Below are positions 1-8,200 of a stretch of 17,278 nucleotides of DNA, piece after piece. Numbering within the stretch: the stretch's first letter is position 1; each line of letters begins with the position of its first letter. The stretch comes from an uncultured Coprococcus sp. (GTDB taxonomy: Bacteria; Bacillota; Clostridia; Lachnospirales; Lachnospiraceae). A program made the position numbers and the translations under genes. The notes under the pieces were generated by a model. That model searched no databases and was not told where the DNA came from. It saw only the letters and a program-made list of their open reading frames with translations. The DNA is taken from the NCBI GenBank assembly GCA_900557435.1, contig USSH01000018.1:1-17278 (forward strand), read 5' to 3'.

Positions 1-3
1 TTT

Positions 4-36
4 AGAAAGACTATAGAAAGACTATAGAGAGACTAC
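4..36. repeat. Tandem 11-bp direct repeat (3 units)
   Basis: Two perfect copies of AGAAAGACTAT (4-14 and 15-25) are followed by a degenerate third, AGAGAGACTAC (26-36). The unit equals about one helical turn, so the copies face the same side of the DNA. The array begins three bases from the window edge and may continue upstream. It lies about 130 bp before the first gene. Function unknown; regulator binding is possible but only inferred. Confidence 0.7.
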
Positions 37-166
37 TGCAGAGAAATTATTGTGGAGAAGCGATGAAAGGGATTTATTAAGGGTATTTTTAATAGTACCT
101 GCATGTACTTAGAACAGTAGTTGTTCATTTATTACATTCAATCATTATAGATAGGAGAGATAATTT

Positions 167-670
167 ATGAAGACATTTGTTAAGATTTTGGTAGCGATAC
201 TCGTGGTTGCAGCTCTGTGTGGAGGTATATATCTGGTACTTCCGGAGACGGCACAGACATTTGTAAAGGGTAATATCCAGTATCGTACAAATGACGAGGC
301 AAAGAAGAGAGTAGATGAGGCGAAGAACAGCCAGATAAAGTACACATACAAGGACAACGGAATCAAGAAGATATATGATCCGGGCACCACATATGGATCA
401 GCACTTGAGAAAAAAGCTAAGACAACAGTATGGTACTACGAGAGCAATGGAACAGGTGGATACACCATAACATTCTATGGAACCAAGGTCAGCATGGATC
501 TTGCCAAGTTCGGTTCAGATGGAACATACATCGACAAGACGCTCAAGGTAGTATTCGATTACAAGCCGAACAACAACGGCGGTTACACAGGAACGGTTTC
601 ATGGTATATTGACAACGAGCCATGTGATGAGAGCATAACACTTGCAGTTGTACAGGCTCTGTGCAATTAA
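167..670 (+). CDS. Small membrane-anchored or secreted hypothetical protein
   Basis: A 167-residue protein that I do not recognise. The ATG at 167 is preceded by an AGGAGAG ribosome site (153-159), which supports this start. Residues about 4-25 form one hydrophobic segment after a short basic start, consistent with a signal anchor or signal peptide; the rest is hydrophilic and would lie outside the cell. The outer part has a Lys/Glu-rich stretch (about 40-75), then a Gly, Tyr and Thr-rich stretch that looks beta-stranded (about 85-150). Cys153 and Cys166 near the C terminus could form a disulfide. Cys18 is not a convincing lipobox because Leu17 is at the -1 position. The gene stands alone and ends in a shared hairpin terminator facing murG. 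The exported location is reasonably supported; the function is unknown. Confidence 0.8.
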   Translation: MKTFVKILVAILVVAALCGGIYLVLPETAQTFVKGNIQYRTNDEAKKRVDEAKNSQIKYTYKDNGIKKIYDPGTTYGSALEKKAKTTVWYYESNGTGGYTITFYGTKVSMDLAKFGSDGTYIDKTLKVVFDYKPNNNGGYTGTVSWYIDNEPCDESITLAVVQALCN

Positions 671-709
671 TAGATAATAAATGAATAAAGGGAGCCCCCA
701 AAAGTAAAA

Positions 710-756
710 ATAACCTCCAAACTGATGTAGGAAAAACTACTTGGTTTGGAGGTTAT
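710..756. terminator. Bidirectional hairpin terminator
   Basis: A 13-bp perfect inverted repeat (710-722 with 744-756) encloses a smaller GTAG/CTAC stem. It sits between the convergent gene at 167-670 and murG. On the minus strand the hairpin is followed by a T-rich run (TTTTTACTTTT), making it a good murG terminator; the plus-strand tail (ATTATATT) is weaker. Confidence 0.8.
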
Positions 757-805
757 ATTATATTGAGAGCAGATGGATTTATTCATATACTCGAACAGAA
801 CAATA

Positions 806-1879
806 TCAGTCGTTGCTGTTTACAAGTTCCTCTATCATGTTGACGATCATTCCTGTTGAGTCGGCCAGATTGCTGGCTTCCATCGCCTGGATATATTTGT
901 CCTTGTTGTTGTATACCTCGTGTATAGCAGCGAACAGGGTGTCGGTATTCAGCTCTTCTTCCTGGATCACGTAGCTGTAGCCGCTCTTCTCAAATGACTG
1001 GGCATTCAGTATCTGGTCGCCACGGGAGGCAGCCTTTGAGAGTGGGATGAGGATGTTTGGCTTTCTGAGAGCGAGAAGCTCACATATAGCATTTGCGCCG
1101 GCTCTGGAGATTATGATATCGCAGAGCGCCAGCATGCTAGCCAGTTCCTTTTTCACATATTCATATTGAACGTATCCCTTCTTATCCTTAAGACTTTCAT
1201 CGAGATTATCCTTACCGCAGAGGTGGATTACATTGAAGGTTTCAAGCAGTTTGTCGAGATTTTCCCTTATTGCATTGTTGATTATCACACTTCCTGAGCT
1301 TCCGCCCACGATGAGGAGGACTGGTTTGCTGTCAGTGAAACCGCAGTAATTGTATGCGAATGCTGAGTCGCCGCGGAAGAGTTCCTCTCTGATAGGAGTT
1401 CCTGTCACAACGGCCTTGCCATCCGGGAACAGATCCTTTGTCTCAGGGAAGTTGCAGCATACCTTTGTAGCCTTTGGAAGAGCCAGCTTGTTGGCAAGTC
1501 CGGGTGTCATATCCGATTCGTGGATAATAACAGGGATACCTGCCGAGTGCGCTGCAAATACAACAGGGACAGTGACAAAACCACCCTTGGAAAATACCAC
1601 ATCAGGTTTCAGTTCCTTCATGAGCTTCTTTGCCTCAGAGATGCCTTTGAGAACCTTGAAAGGATCAGAGAAATTCTTCATTGAGAAGTATCTTCTGAGC
1701 TTTCCTGAAGAGATTCCGTGATAAGGGATCCCCATATCTTCTATAAGCTTTTTCTCCATGCCATCATATGAACCGATATATTGAATATCATAACCATGCT
1801 TCTTAAGTTCAGGCATGAGGGCCATGTTTGGAGTGACATGTCCGGCGGTTCCTCCGCCTGTCAGTATAATTCTCTTCAT
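806..1879 (-). CDS. murG: UDP-GlcNAc:lipid I N-acetylglucosaminyltransferase MurG
   Basis: MurG transfers GlcNAc from UDP-GlcNAc to undecaprenyl-PP-MurNAc-pentapeptide (lipid I), giving lipid II at the inner face of the membrane, the last cytoplasmic step of peptidoglycan synthesis. The 357-residue length is normal for the family. Visible family features are the N-terminal glycine-rich [10 protein letters not shown] loop (residues about 8-17), [11 protein letters not shown] in the first Rossmann domain, GGSSGS opening the second domain, and [27 protein letters not shown] residues forming the UDP-GlcNAc pocket. The start is supported by an AGGAGG site just upstream (about 1892-1897 on the plus strand). 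It lies 24 bp behind the TSCPD-domain gene and is probably co-transcribed with it. This is unusual because murG is commonly in a division/cell-wall cluster; here it is isolated from mraY or murD. Confidence 0.97.
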   Translation of the reverse strand: MKRIILTGGGTAGHVTPNMALMPELKKHGYDIQYIGSYDGMEKKLIEDMGIPYHGISSGKLRRYFSMKNFSDPFKVLKGISEAKKLMKELKPDVVFSKGGFVTVPVVFAAHSAGIPVIIHESDMTPGLANKLALPKATKVCCNFPETKDLFPDGKAVVTGTPIREELFRGDSAFAYNYCGFTDSKPVLLIVGGSSGSVIINNAIRENLDKLLETFNVIHLCGKDNLDESLKDKKGYVQYEYVKKELASMLALCDIIISRAGANAICELLALRKPNILIPLSKAASRGDQILNAQSFEKSGYSYVIQEEELNTDTLFAAIHEVYNNKDKYIQAMEASNLADSTGMIVNMIEELVNSND

Positions 1880-1903
1880 AATGATTGTTAATCCTCCTGA
1901 ATT

Positions 1904-2149
1904 TTATGCTGTAGCCAGATACTGCTTGAGAGCCTGAGCCAGCTGATCCGGACAGGATGTTGACTTGAATCCGCAGGTGGTACCCTCAAGTCTCTCGATC
2001 ACATCTTCGGGCTTCATACCCTCGACAAGAGCACCTATACCCTTGAGGTTGCCGTTGCATCCTCCGGTAAATTTAACATTGTGAAGCTTTCCGTCTATCA
2101 CATCAAAAGATATCTCAACAGAACAAGTTCCTTTAGTCTTATAAACCAT
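1904..2149 (-). CDS. TSCPD-domain protein (TIGR03905-like)
   Basis: A small protein of about 81 residues with the TSCPD signature near the C terminus (S-T-S-C-P-D) and a conserved GGCNGN turn in the middle. TSCPD domains also occur at the C terminus of some class II ribonucleotide reductases; the free-standing version has no settled function. The paired cysteines (GGCNGN, TTCGF, TSCPD) suggest metal or redox chemistry, which is inference. The in-frame ATG at 2149 is preferred over the one at 2182 because an AGAGG site lies about 7 bases upstream; the longer form would add 11 residues with no obvious ribosome site. It is the first gene of a two-gene unit with murG, behind a good minus-strand promoter. 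Confidence 0.85.
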   Translation of the reverse strand: MVYKTKGTCSVEISFDVIDGKLHNVKFTGGCNGNLKGIGALVEGMKPEDVIERLEGTTCGFKSTSCPDQLAQALKQYLATA

Positions 2150-2241
2150 AACAATACCTCTTTTCTTATTGTACTTTGCCAATCATTTTTATATTCGTGT
2201 ATGCGCTGATTGTCTGAGATCCAACGCATTCTTCGCACTAT

Positions 2242-2270
2242 ATAATAACAGAAAAGAGCACAAAATCCAA
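2242..2270 (-). promoter_or_regulatory. Sigma-A-type promoter for TSCPD-murG unit
   Basis: Read on the minus strand: TTGGAT (2265-2270), a 17-bp spacer, then TATTAT (2242-2247). It lies about 95 bp upstream of the chosen TSCPD start and is divergent from the plus-strand promoter at 2292-2321. Confidence 0.6.
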
Positions 2271-2291
2271 ACATTTGTCGAGCGAAAATAA

Positions 2292-2321
2292 TTGTATACC
2301 CGGGAAAGCCGCTCATATAAT
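2292..2321 (+). promoter_or_regulatory. Sigma-A-type promoter for membrane protein / deacetylase unit
   Basis: TTGTAT (2292-2297), an 18-bp spacer, then a perfect TATAAT (2316-2321). It is about 80 bp upstream of the ATG at 2401, leaving a short leader with an AGGAGAG ribosome site (2387-2393). Confidence 0.6.
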
Positions 2322-2400
2322 ACTACCATCCGGACCGGCCAAACGGATATGAGGGGGTTGACATGACAAAATAATTGAAATCAAAGAGGAGAGATTAGCT

Positions 2401-3168
2401 ATGTTTGAAACTTTATTGAGTCAGAATGTATGTGTGTATGTGATAGTGATGTGTGGATTTATGGGAGTTGTCGGACGAATGATCATGGCTGGCTGCCTTG
2501 GACGACTGATAAAGGAGTCTGAGTTTATGGGAAGAACCAGAAAAAGGGCGTTGACTGAAATGCGGAAACGGTATGAGGATATAAGATCGCTGGATGTGGA
2601 GGTGCGGGACACTGCGGCATTTGTGGACAAGTACATAGATAGGCTGAAAATAGGACCGATATCGGTGCGTGCGTGGAATGCGTTCGTAAAAAATCTTGGG
2701 GTGATAGCTGCCGGGACAGGCATATTTGCGGCGATATATCAATATTATGTAGTAGGTGACGGCGGTGAGACGTTGAAACTGCTGGTGAGTGCGCTGGCTG
2801 TGGATATGGTATTGCTGCTGGCTTATAACCAGTGGAATCCGTCGTTGTATATAAAGGCGCTGCGAGACAGTGTGATGAATTATCTAGGCAACAGTCTGAT
2901 GAACAGGCTTTGCAGGGAAGACAGAAGACAGGCGGCTGCTGCGGAAGTGGCTGGAGGTATGGTAAAAGATGAGGAAGGTGATGCAGGGGGTGTGCCGCGG
3001 GCCGTATGCAGTGACAGAGGAGTGAAGAACTGTAGCAAAAAGCACACAGATAACGTGCGTCGGAAACAAGAAATAAGATCTGATGAAGGTGGTACGGGCG
3101 GAGATGCCGGTGAGGATTATGACAGACTGCTTGACAAAATGATGCAGAAAATACTAGCGGATGGGTAG
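2401..3168 (+). CDS. Hypothetical integral membrane protein
   Basis: A 255-residue protein that I cannot assign to a named family. The start is well supported by AGGAGAG about 8 bases upstream. Three hydrophobic segments are visible: about residues 10-37, 88-118 and 121-145. A charged, Arg/Glu/Lys-rich segment (about 40-85) between the first and second could form helices or a coiled coil. After the membrane part comes a long hydrophilic tail (about 165-255), rich in Gly, Asp, Lys and Arg and probably disordered, ending in a short helical stretch (DRLLDKMMQK). The next gene, a PdaA-like deacetylase lipoprotein, follows after 35 bp, so the two are probably one transcript and may act together at the envelope. 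That link is inference from position only. Confidence 0.75.
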   Translation: MFETLLSQNVCVYVIVMCGFMGVVGRMIMAGCLGRLIKESEFMGRTRKRALTEMRKRYEDIRSLDVEVRDTAAFVDKYIDRLKIGPISVRAWNAFVKNLGVIAAGTGIFAAIYQYYVVGDGGETLKLLVSALAVDMVLLLAYNQWNPSLYIKALRDSVMNYLGNSLMNRLCREDRRQAAAAEVAGGMVKDEEGDAGGVPRAVCSDRGVKNCSKKHTDNVRRKQEIRSDEGGTGGDAGEDYDRLLDKMMQKILADG

Positions 3169-3203
3169 GTGAGTCAATAAATTCAGGATGGAAGCAGTAA
3201 TAA

Positions 3204-4199
3204 TTGAAGAGATTGAGTGAGCTGAAAAAAAGAATAATAGCAGTTGGAATATGTGCTGTCTGCATTGCCGGCATGTTGATGGGGTGTTCTATCTATGATA
3301 AGGCGGATCTGGATAAGATGACCGCGACTCCGGGTGATGCGGCCTGTGTGGACACTGGAGCAGAGAGGAAAGGTGATGCAAAAAGAGATCAGGCAGGATC
3401 AGATGATGATCAGAAGACTGATGATAAGGGGGATAACACGGAAAAAACGGGGGGAGATTTGGAGGATGTCACGAAACTAAGGGATTACAGCGCGGTCCCG
3501 ACAAAGAAATATTCATGGTACATAGTCAGAGATAAGAATCATGGGATGAGTGGATGCGATAACAGTTTCCCGCTGGAACAGTATGACGCGTATTATGTAG
3601 ACAGGGTTTGCGCGGAAAAAGGCGAAAAAGTGATGTATCTGACATTTGACTGCGGATATGAGAACGGATACACAGATCAGATGCTGGATATTCTGAAGAA
3701 GCATGATGCAAAAGGATGCTTCTTCGTGACGATGACTTATATAAGGGACAATCCGGATATAGTAAAGAGGATGAAGGAGGAGGGACATCAGGTGGGAAAC
3801 CACACGGTGCATCATCCGTGCATGCCGGAGAAGAGTGTGGAGGAACAGAAAAGTGAGTTAAAGGAGTGCTCAGACTTTATGAGGAATGAGACCGGGTATG
3901 AAATGGATATGTATTTCAGACCGCCGAGCGGTGAGTACAGTGAGCAGGTTCTGCAGCTGGCTAAGGATATGGGGTACAAGACCATATTCTGGAGTATGGC
4001 TTACCTTGATTATGATGTGAACAATCAGCCAGGAGCGGATTATGTCATTGATCATTTTGCGAAATATCATCATCCGGGAGCCATTCCGCTCATACACAAT
4101 GTGTCGTCGTCAAATGCGCAGGCACTTGATACGGTTCTCACAAACCTGGAGAAGGAGGGATATGAGTTCAGGTCTTTGAATGAGATGAAATTTGAATAG
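3204..4199 (+). CDS. PdaA-like polysaccharide (peptidoglycan) deacetylase lipoprotein
   Basis: A 331-residue NodB-fold (carbohydrate esterase 4) protein, closest in motif pattern to PdaA, the Bacillus muramic-lactam de-N-acetylase acting on peptidoglycan. An in-frame stop at 3201 limits the start; TTG at 3204 has a GGAAG site 9 bases upstream. Residues 1-28 are a lipoprotein signal with lipobox L-M-G-C (Cys28). An acidic, low-complexity linker (about 30-95) precedes the catalytic domain (about 140-325). Motifs: TFDCGYENGYT (Asp149 catalytic base; Cys150 at the metal-ligand position), HTVHH (His200 and His204 metal ligands), FRPPSGEYS (Arg239) and LIHNVSSSNA (His298), the last resembling the PdaA-type LLH motif. 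Cys150 replaces the usual Asp. It follows the membrane protein by 35 bp and ends at a strong hairpin. Deacetylase class is secure; the exact substrate is inferred. Confidence 0.92.
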   Translation: MKRLSELKKRIIAVGICAVCIAGMLMGCSIYDKADLDKMTATPGDAACVDTGAERKGDAKRDQAGSDDDQKTDDKGDNTEKTGGDLEDVTKLRDYSAVPTKKYSWYIVRDKNHGMSGCDNSFPLEQYDAYYVDRVCAEKGEKVMYLTFDCGYENGYTDQMLDILKKHDAKGCFFVTMTYIRDNPDIVKRMKEEGHQVGNHTVHHPCMPEKSVEEQKSELKECSDFMRNETGYEMDMYFRPPSGEYSEQVLQLAKDMGYKTIFWSMAYLDYDVNNQPGADYVIDHFAKYHHPGAIPLIHNVSSSNAQALDTVLTNLEKEGYEFRSLNEMKFE

Positions 4200-4210
4200 C
4201 AGTATCAGAA

Positions 4211-4259
4211 ACAAAAGCTCTCTGCGCGGATCATGGCGGTCCGTACGGAGAGCTTTTGT
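4211..4259. terminator. Bidirectional hairpin terminator
   Basis: A 12-bp perfect inverted repeat (4211-4222 with 4248-4259, ACAAAAGCTCTC/GAGAGCTTTTGT) with further partial inner pairing. It lies between the convergent deacetylase and MerR genes. Its arms carry A and T runs, so it can act on both strands. Confidence 0.8.
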
Positions 4260-4292
4260 GTATAAGCGTTTATGATTTTATTTTAATTGTTT

Positions 4293-5081
4293 TTACTCTA
4301 AATGACAGATTGGCAGTGCGATCTGTGTGATATAAGCATCTTTATTTGCTCCGTGGGTTGGAGGACCCTCCATAAATGAATTGCGAAAATAACCACAGGT
4401 AGCAAGATTGTTTTCTTTTGCATAGTCCAATAGTTTCTTCTGGACGGTGTCAAAATTTTCATATGGACCACGATAGTATATACAGATAGCTGCAGTCTGT
4501 GGAAGTTTTTTTATGTGTTCGTCATTGGTGTCAGGATCTGCTGCGACAGGTATGACATATCTTCCGGCTGATGTTGATTCGATAAAAACCTCTGTACACA
4601 TTTTGCCAGTGGTGTCCAGCTGATATTTTTTTGTTGCCTCGATAAAGGTCTTGCGCAGATCTTCAGTTTTTCTGGCCAGATCAGAGTCTTTGAACTCCTG
4701 ACAAAATGCAGTGAATGAAGGCAGAGTGATAAAACGGATCTCCGGTTCTGATGTCTGGGACTGACGCAGCTGAAGCTGGGCTATGCACAGATCCAGCTGA
4801 GAGCGGAGCGTGGTCATACGTTCAATGACATCCTCAAGTTTTTCGGTATTATTGAAATATTTGTTAATCTCAGACAGTGATAATCCAAGTCCCTGAAGAA
4901 CTTTTATAATTCGTATATGTACGATGTTATCGGCAGAGTAGTAGCGGAAACCACTGCTCTCGTTTTTGTATGCGGGTGTCAGAAGCCCCAGGTCTTCGTA
5001 GTTTAACAGCATCCTTCTTGTCACTCCAAGCATTTTAGTGACTTCGCCAATTTGATACAGATCTTTATTTGCGTGATTCAT
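4293..5081 (-). CDS. MerR-family regulator with GyrI-like effector-binding domain
   Basis: A predicted transcription regulator of 262 residues. The N-terminal MerR helix-turn-helix reads YQIGEVTKMLGVTRRMLLNYE followed by a GLL...SGFRYYS wing (about residues 8-55). A helical dimerisation stretch follows (about 60-120). The C-terminal 140 residues resemble the GyrI-like/BmrR-type small-molecule binding domain, with a PVAADP segment and a late IYYRGPYENF strand. MerR regulators of this type bend promoters with over-long spacers and activate when ligand binds. The ATG at 5081 is preferred because AAGGGGG sits 5 bases upstream; the alternative start eight codons earlier lacks this. It is divergent from the giant surface-protein gene, whose promoter carries a MerR-like 19-bp spacer, so that gene and itself are likely targets (inference). 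The ligand is unknown. Confidence 0.9.
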   Translation of the reverse strand: MNHANKDLYQIGEVTKMLGVTRRMLLNYEDLGLLTPAYKNESSGFRYYSADNIVHIRIIKVLQGLGLSLSEINKYFNNTEKLEDVIERMTTLRSQLDLCIAQLQLRQSQTSEPEIRFITLPSFTAFCQEFKDSDLARKTEDLRKTFIEATKKYQLDTTGKMCTEVFIESTSAGRYVIPVAADPDTNDEHIKKLPQTAAICIYYRGPYENFDTVQKKLLDYAKENNLATCGYFRNSFMEGPPTHGANKDAYITQIALPICHLE

Positions 5082-5106
5082 ATTGACCCCCTTAAAAATA
5101 GACAAA

Positions 5107-5192
5107 ATAAATTGTTAATGTTGCATAAATATCGCAAAATTATTGTTGACTTGAACATTGATGTACGAATTATAATTATCATAAATTGTTAA
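5107..5192. repeat. 12-bp direct repeats bracketing the MerR-type promoter
   Basis: The 12-mer ATAAATTGTTAA occurs at 5107-5118 and again at 5181-5192, 74 bp apart. One copy is toward the MerR gene and the other just downstream of the -10 element. They may be regulator sites or chance in AT-rich DNA. Confidence 0.45.
5146..5176 (+). promoter_or_regulatory. MerR-type promoter/operator (19-bp spacer)
   Basis: TTGACT (5146-5151) and a perfect TATAAT (5171-5176) are separated by 19 bp, longer than the usual 17. Inside the spacer is an imperfect dyad centred on ACAT-TG-ATGT (5155-5164) with matching outer bases. A 19-20-bp spacer with an inner dyad is the recognised layout of MerR-regulated promoters. 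It drives the surface-protein gene and lies next to the divergent MerR gene. Confidence 0.65.
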
Positions 5193-5291
5193 AGGGAAAG
5201 AGTCAAGAATTAACAGGAGGTAGTGGTTGTAGAGAGAAAACATTAACAGACACACGAAAAAGAGGTTTTATTGAGAAAGAGAGGGAAGTGT

Positions 5292-8200
5292 ATGAAAGAA
5301 AGAATTCTATGTAGAAAAGTTATGGCATGGCTCATGACAGCTTTCATGGTCATAACGTGTTTGATTTCGATAGGTGGTAAGAATACTGCCTACGCAGCGG
5401 CTATGGAGAATATCAAAGTAACAGACGTGGATATCAGCACAGATGGACATCTGAGAGGTCTCAAGTGGGGTTGGACGACCAGCGGTTATGCCAGTGCGAG
5501 CTGTAAGCTTGGCATTCAGTCTGAGAAGTTCTTGTCTGGAGATCTCACAAACTTTGGTGATTATGTGAGCACCCATAGGTACAATGGATGGGCGAGTGCC
5601 GAGTCACCTGAAGGCTGCGGGTTTAAAGGCTGGATAACAGAGAACTCGTTCTCAAGGAGTTCAGGTACATATGACAGAACGGATACCATTTCCGGAGAGG
5701 GAATAGATATGGGTACCACCGGTGTGTATTATCTGTATACGTGGACATATTACAATGGTTATGTATTCCCTGATATTTACATAGGAAGTATTGATCTGGA
5801 TGCGGGCAAGATCGTGGACGCCAGCGGCAATGAAATAACATTCCAGATCGGTGGCTTTTCAGGCGGAGGCAATACAGATCCTTCGGAGGAAGAAGTTGTA
5901 TTCATGAACAATGGATATCCATATGGCAAGAATATGACAAAGAGTTCGATCACTCTCGTTATGGACGTGACTGGGGAGGCTACAACATATCAGTGGCAGA
6001 GCGCAATCAGTAAGCGTGGACCATTTACAGATATTGAAGGTGCAAATGAGAGTACATATACGTTCACCCCGACTCATGGATACTGGTACAGATGCGTGGT
6101 GGACGGCACAGCCAGCAGAGCGGTAAAGGCAGTTTTTCCTTCCAGCGACGAGAGCAATAAGTGGACAAAGGCGAATGAATCTTGGTATATAAGCAATGGA
6201 GTTATGGCTTATATGGTCAATGGCAATGGGTTTGATATTGTTGGTTTGTATACCAAGGACGGAAAGAACTATATGCTTGGAACAAGCTATACGAAAACTT
6301 GGGCAATGTATAGCAGAAGTGATGCAGAACCTTCGAGTGAAACCGTATCATCATCATCACCATCAGTGGCAGATCTCACAGCTTTAAGATTGTCATTTGA
6401 TCCGATGAACACACACGATCTGATCTTCGATGCGGAACTAAAGGAGGGGCAGCACTCATTTGCTATAGGAGCTGACGCGAATATAGGAAATGAAATTACA
6501 AGCTCTGACAGTGCAGATAAAGCGGTGCTTGCTGCTACTGTCAAGAACGGAGAATTACAGCAGATGGCGATGATGGGAGTCGCTAAAGCAGCGGACGCGA
6601 CAGATGAGACTCCGTCATTTGTACTTGCACCGATAACACAGGCAAGTTATTACTGGATCGGCAATTACAGAGAAAGAAAGATTTTTGCATACAATACTGT
6701 TTCGTCAAGCTACATAAAGGAAACTGCTGAAATAAATGGCCAGAGCGTTGCATCCCTGGTTGAAGGGATAGATTCGGGATTGACAATGTCATGGACAAAT
6801 GTTGAAGATGGCGGACATATAGGTTTCAAATTCAGCGTTGGAGCGGTGGCTGATGTAGGCGCTGTTACAGGACAGGTTGATTATATAACAGAAAAGCTGA
6901 CAGATCTTGATGACGATACTTCATATATCATCACTGTCGATGGCGAGTCATATGACATTGTGAGTGATATGTACGGTGATATAGCTCTTGAGGGAACAGA
7001 TGATAACGACGTAGCATATAGTTTGTTTGGTAAGAATATAAGTATCAGCAAGAAAGACAGTCAGGATACACCTGCTGATATAACTGTTGCAGCAAGACCG
7101 GAGGCACCATCTGCACCAAAGACTCTTGCAGACATACAGAATCCAACACCAGCCGATATGGAAAGTGCTGCAGACGGCGAAGGCGTTGAGATAGTAAGCG
7201 TGACTGGCGATTCTGTGACTGTAAGCCCGCTTGGCGGACAGCAGTATCAGTATTCGATGGATGAAGAGACATGGACAGTTCTCGATGATCTGAATGTGTC
7301 AGATAATTATGTTATCTCAGGACTTGAAGAGAATCAGAGGGTATATGTTCGCACAAGATACGTGGCTAATAAGACAAAACCAGCTTCATTGTGGTCAGAT
7401 GCCAAGGTAGTCTCACGTGATCTGATCGCCGGAGTAACTGCGGAAGATACAACCTGCACTTATGATGGATTGATACATAGCCCATCTGTTACAATTGCAG
7501 ATGGCCTGGATGGAGCTTCTATCAGTTATTCATTGGCAGCAGATAAGCCATACACACAGACGGTTCCAGAACTTAAAAATGCCGGAACATATAAGGTGTA
7601 TTACCTTGTTACAGCAGATGAGTGTTCACCGGTATTTGGCGATGTGACTGTGACTATCGAAAAGAAAACGATCACAGCGGATAAGGTAATCGTTGATGAA
7701 AATGCATATATACAGGGAATCCAGTTCTCAGGATTGCTGGATGGAGATGAACTTGTATATGACGAGGATTATACTGTAGTACTGTGGGACGTTACACCAG
7801 GAATAGAGACGGTTGTAACTACATACAGATTTGGGCTTGCAACTACGGGTAGTGCAGCCAATTACATACTTCAGAACAAGTCATGGGATATGGTTCATCA
7901 TCATGACTGGACGCATGAGGTAAAAGAAGGAAGCAGTAACAAGATAATTGCATACTGCAATGAAACTGAGAATCCGGCACACTGCGCATATCAGGGCAGA
8001 AACGAGGCGGTCAGCTGTACTGTGACAGCAGAAAGCAGAGCGTATGACGGCACAGAATATGCAGATGCAGTTGTTAATAACTGGATAACAGAGAAGACCG
8101 GAGAGGCAGCTGTTACATATTATGAGGGAACAGGTGATACCGATTATCCGGAAAATGAGAATGCGCCGGTAAATGCAGGTACTTATAAGTTTGTTGTGAA

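Noticed and set aside
200..225. Possible lipobox at Cys18 of the first protein
   Set aside because: The residue before Cys is Leu, whereas lipoprotein processing needs Gly, Ala or Ser there.
2358..2363. Perfect TTGACA before the membrane-protein gene
   Set aside because: No -10-like hexamer lies 16-18 bp downstream (the sequence there is TCAAAG); the promoter at 2292-2321 is better.
2525..3274. 249-codon open frame on the minus strand
   Set aside because: It lies antisense to the membrane-protein gene, has a His/Ser/Pro/Cys-rich composition typical of shadow frames and has no ribosome site; the plus-strand gene has good start signals.
6346..6366. CAT/CAC triplet run
   Set aside because: It is read in frame as a Ser/Pro linker (SSSSPS) of the surface protein; the His run appears only in another frame. 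It is too short to call a repeat element.
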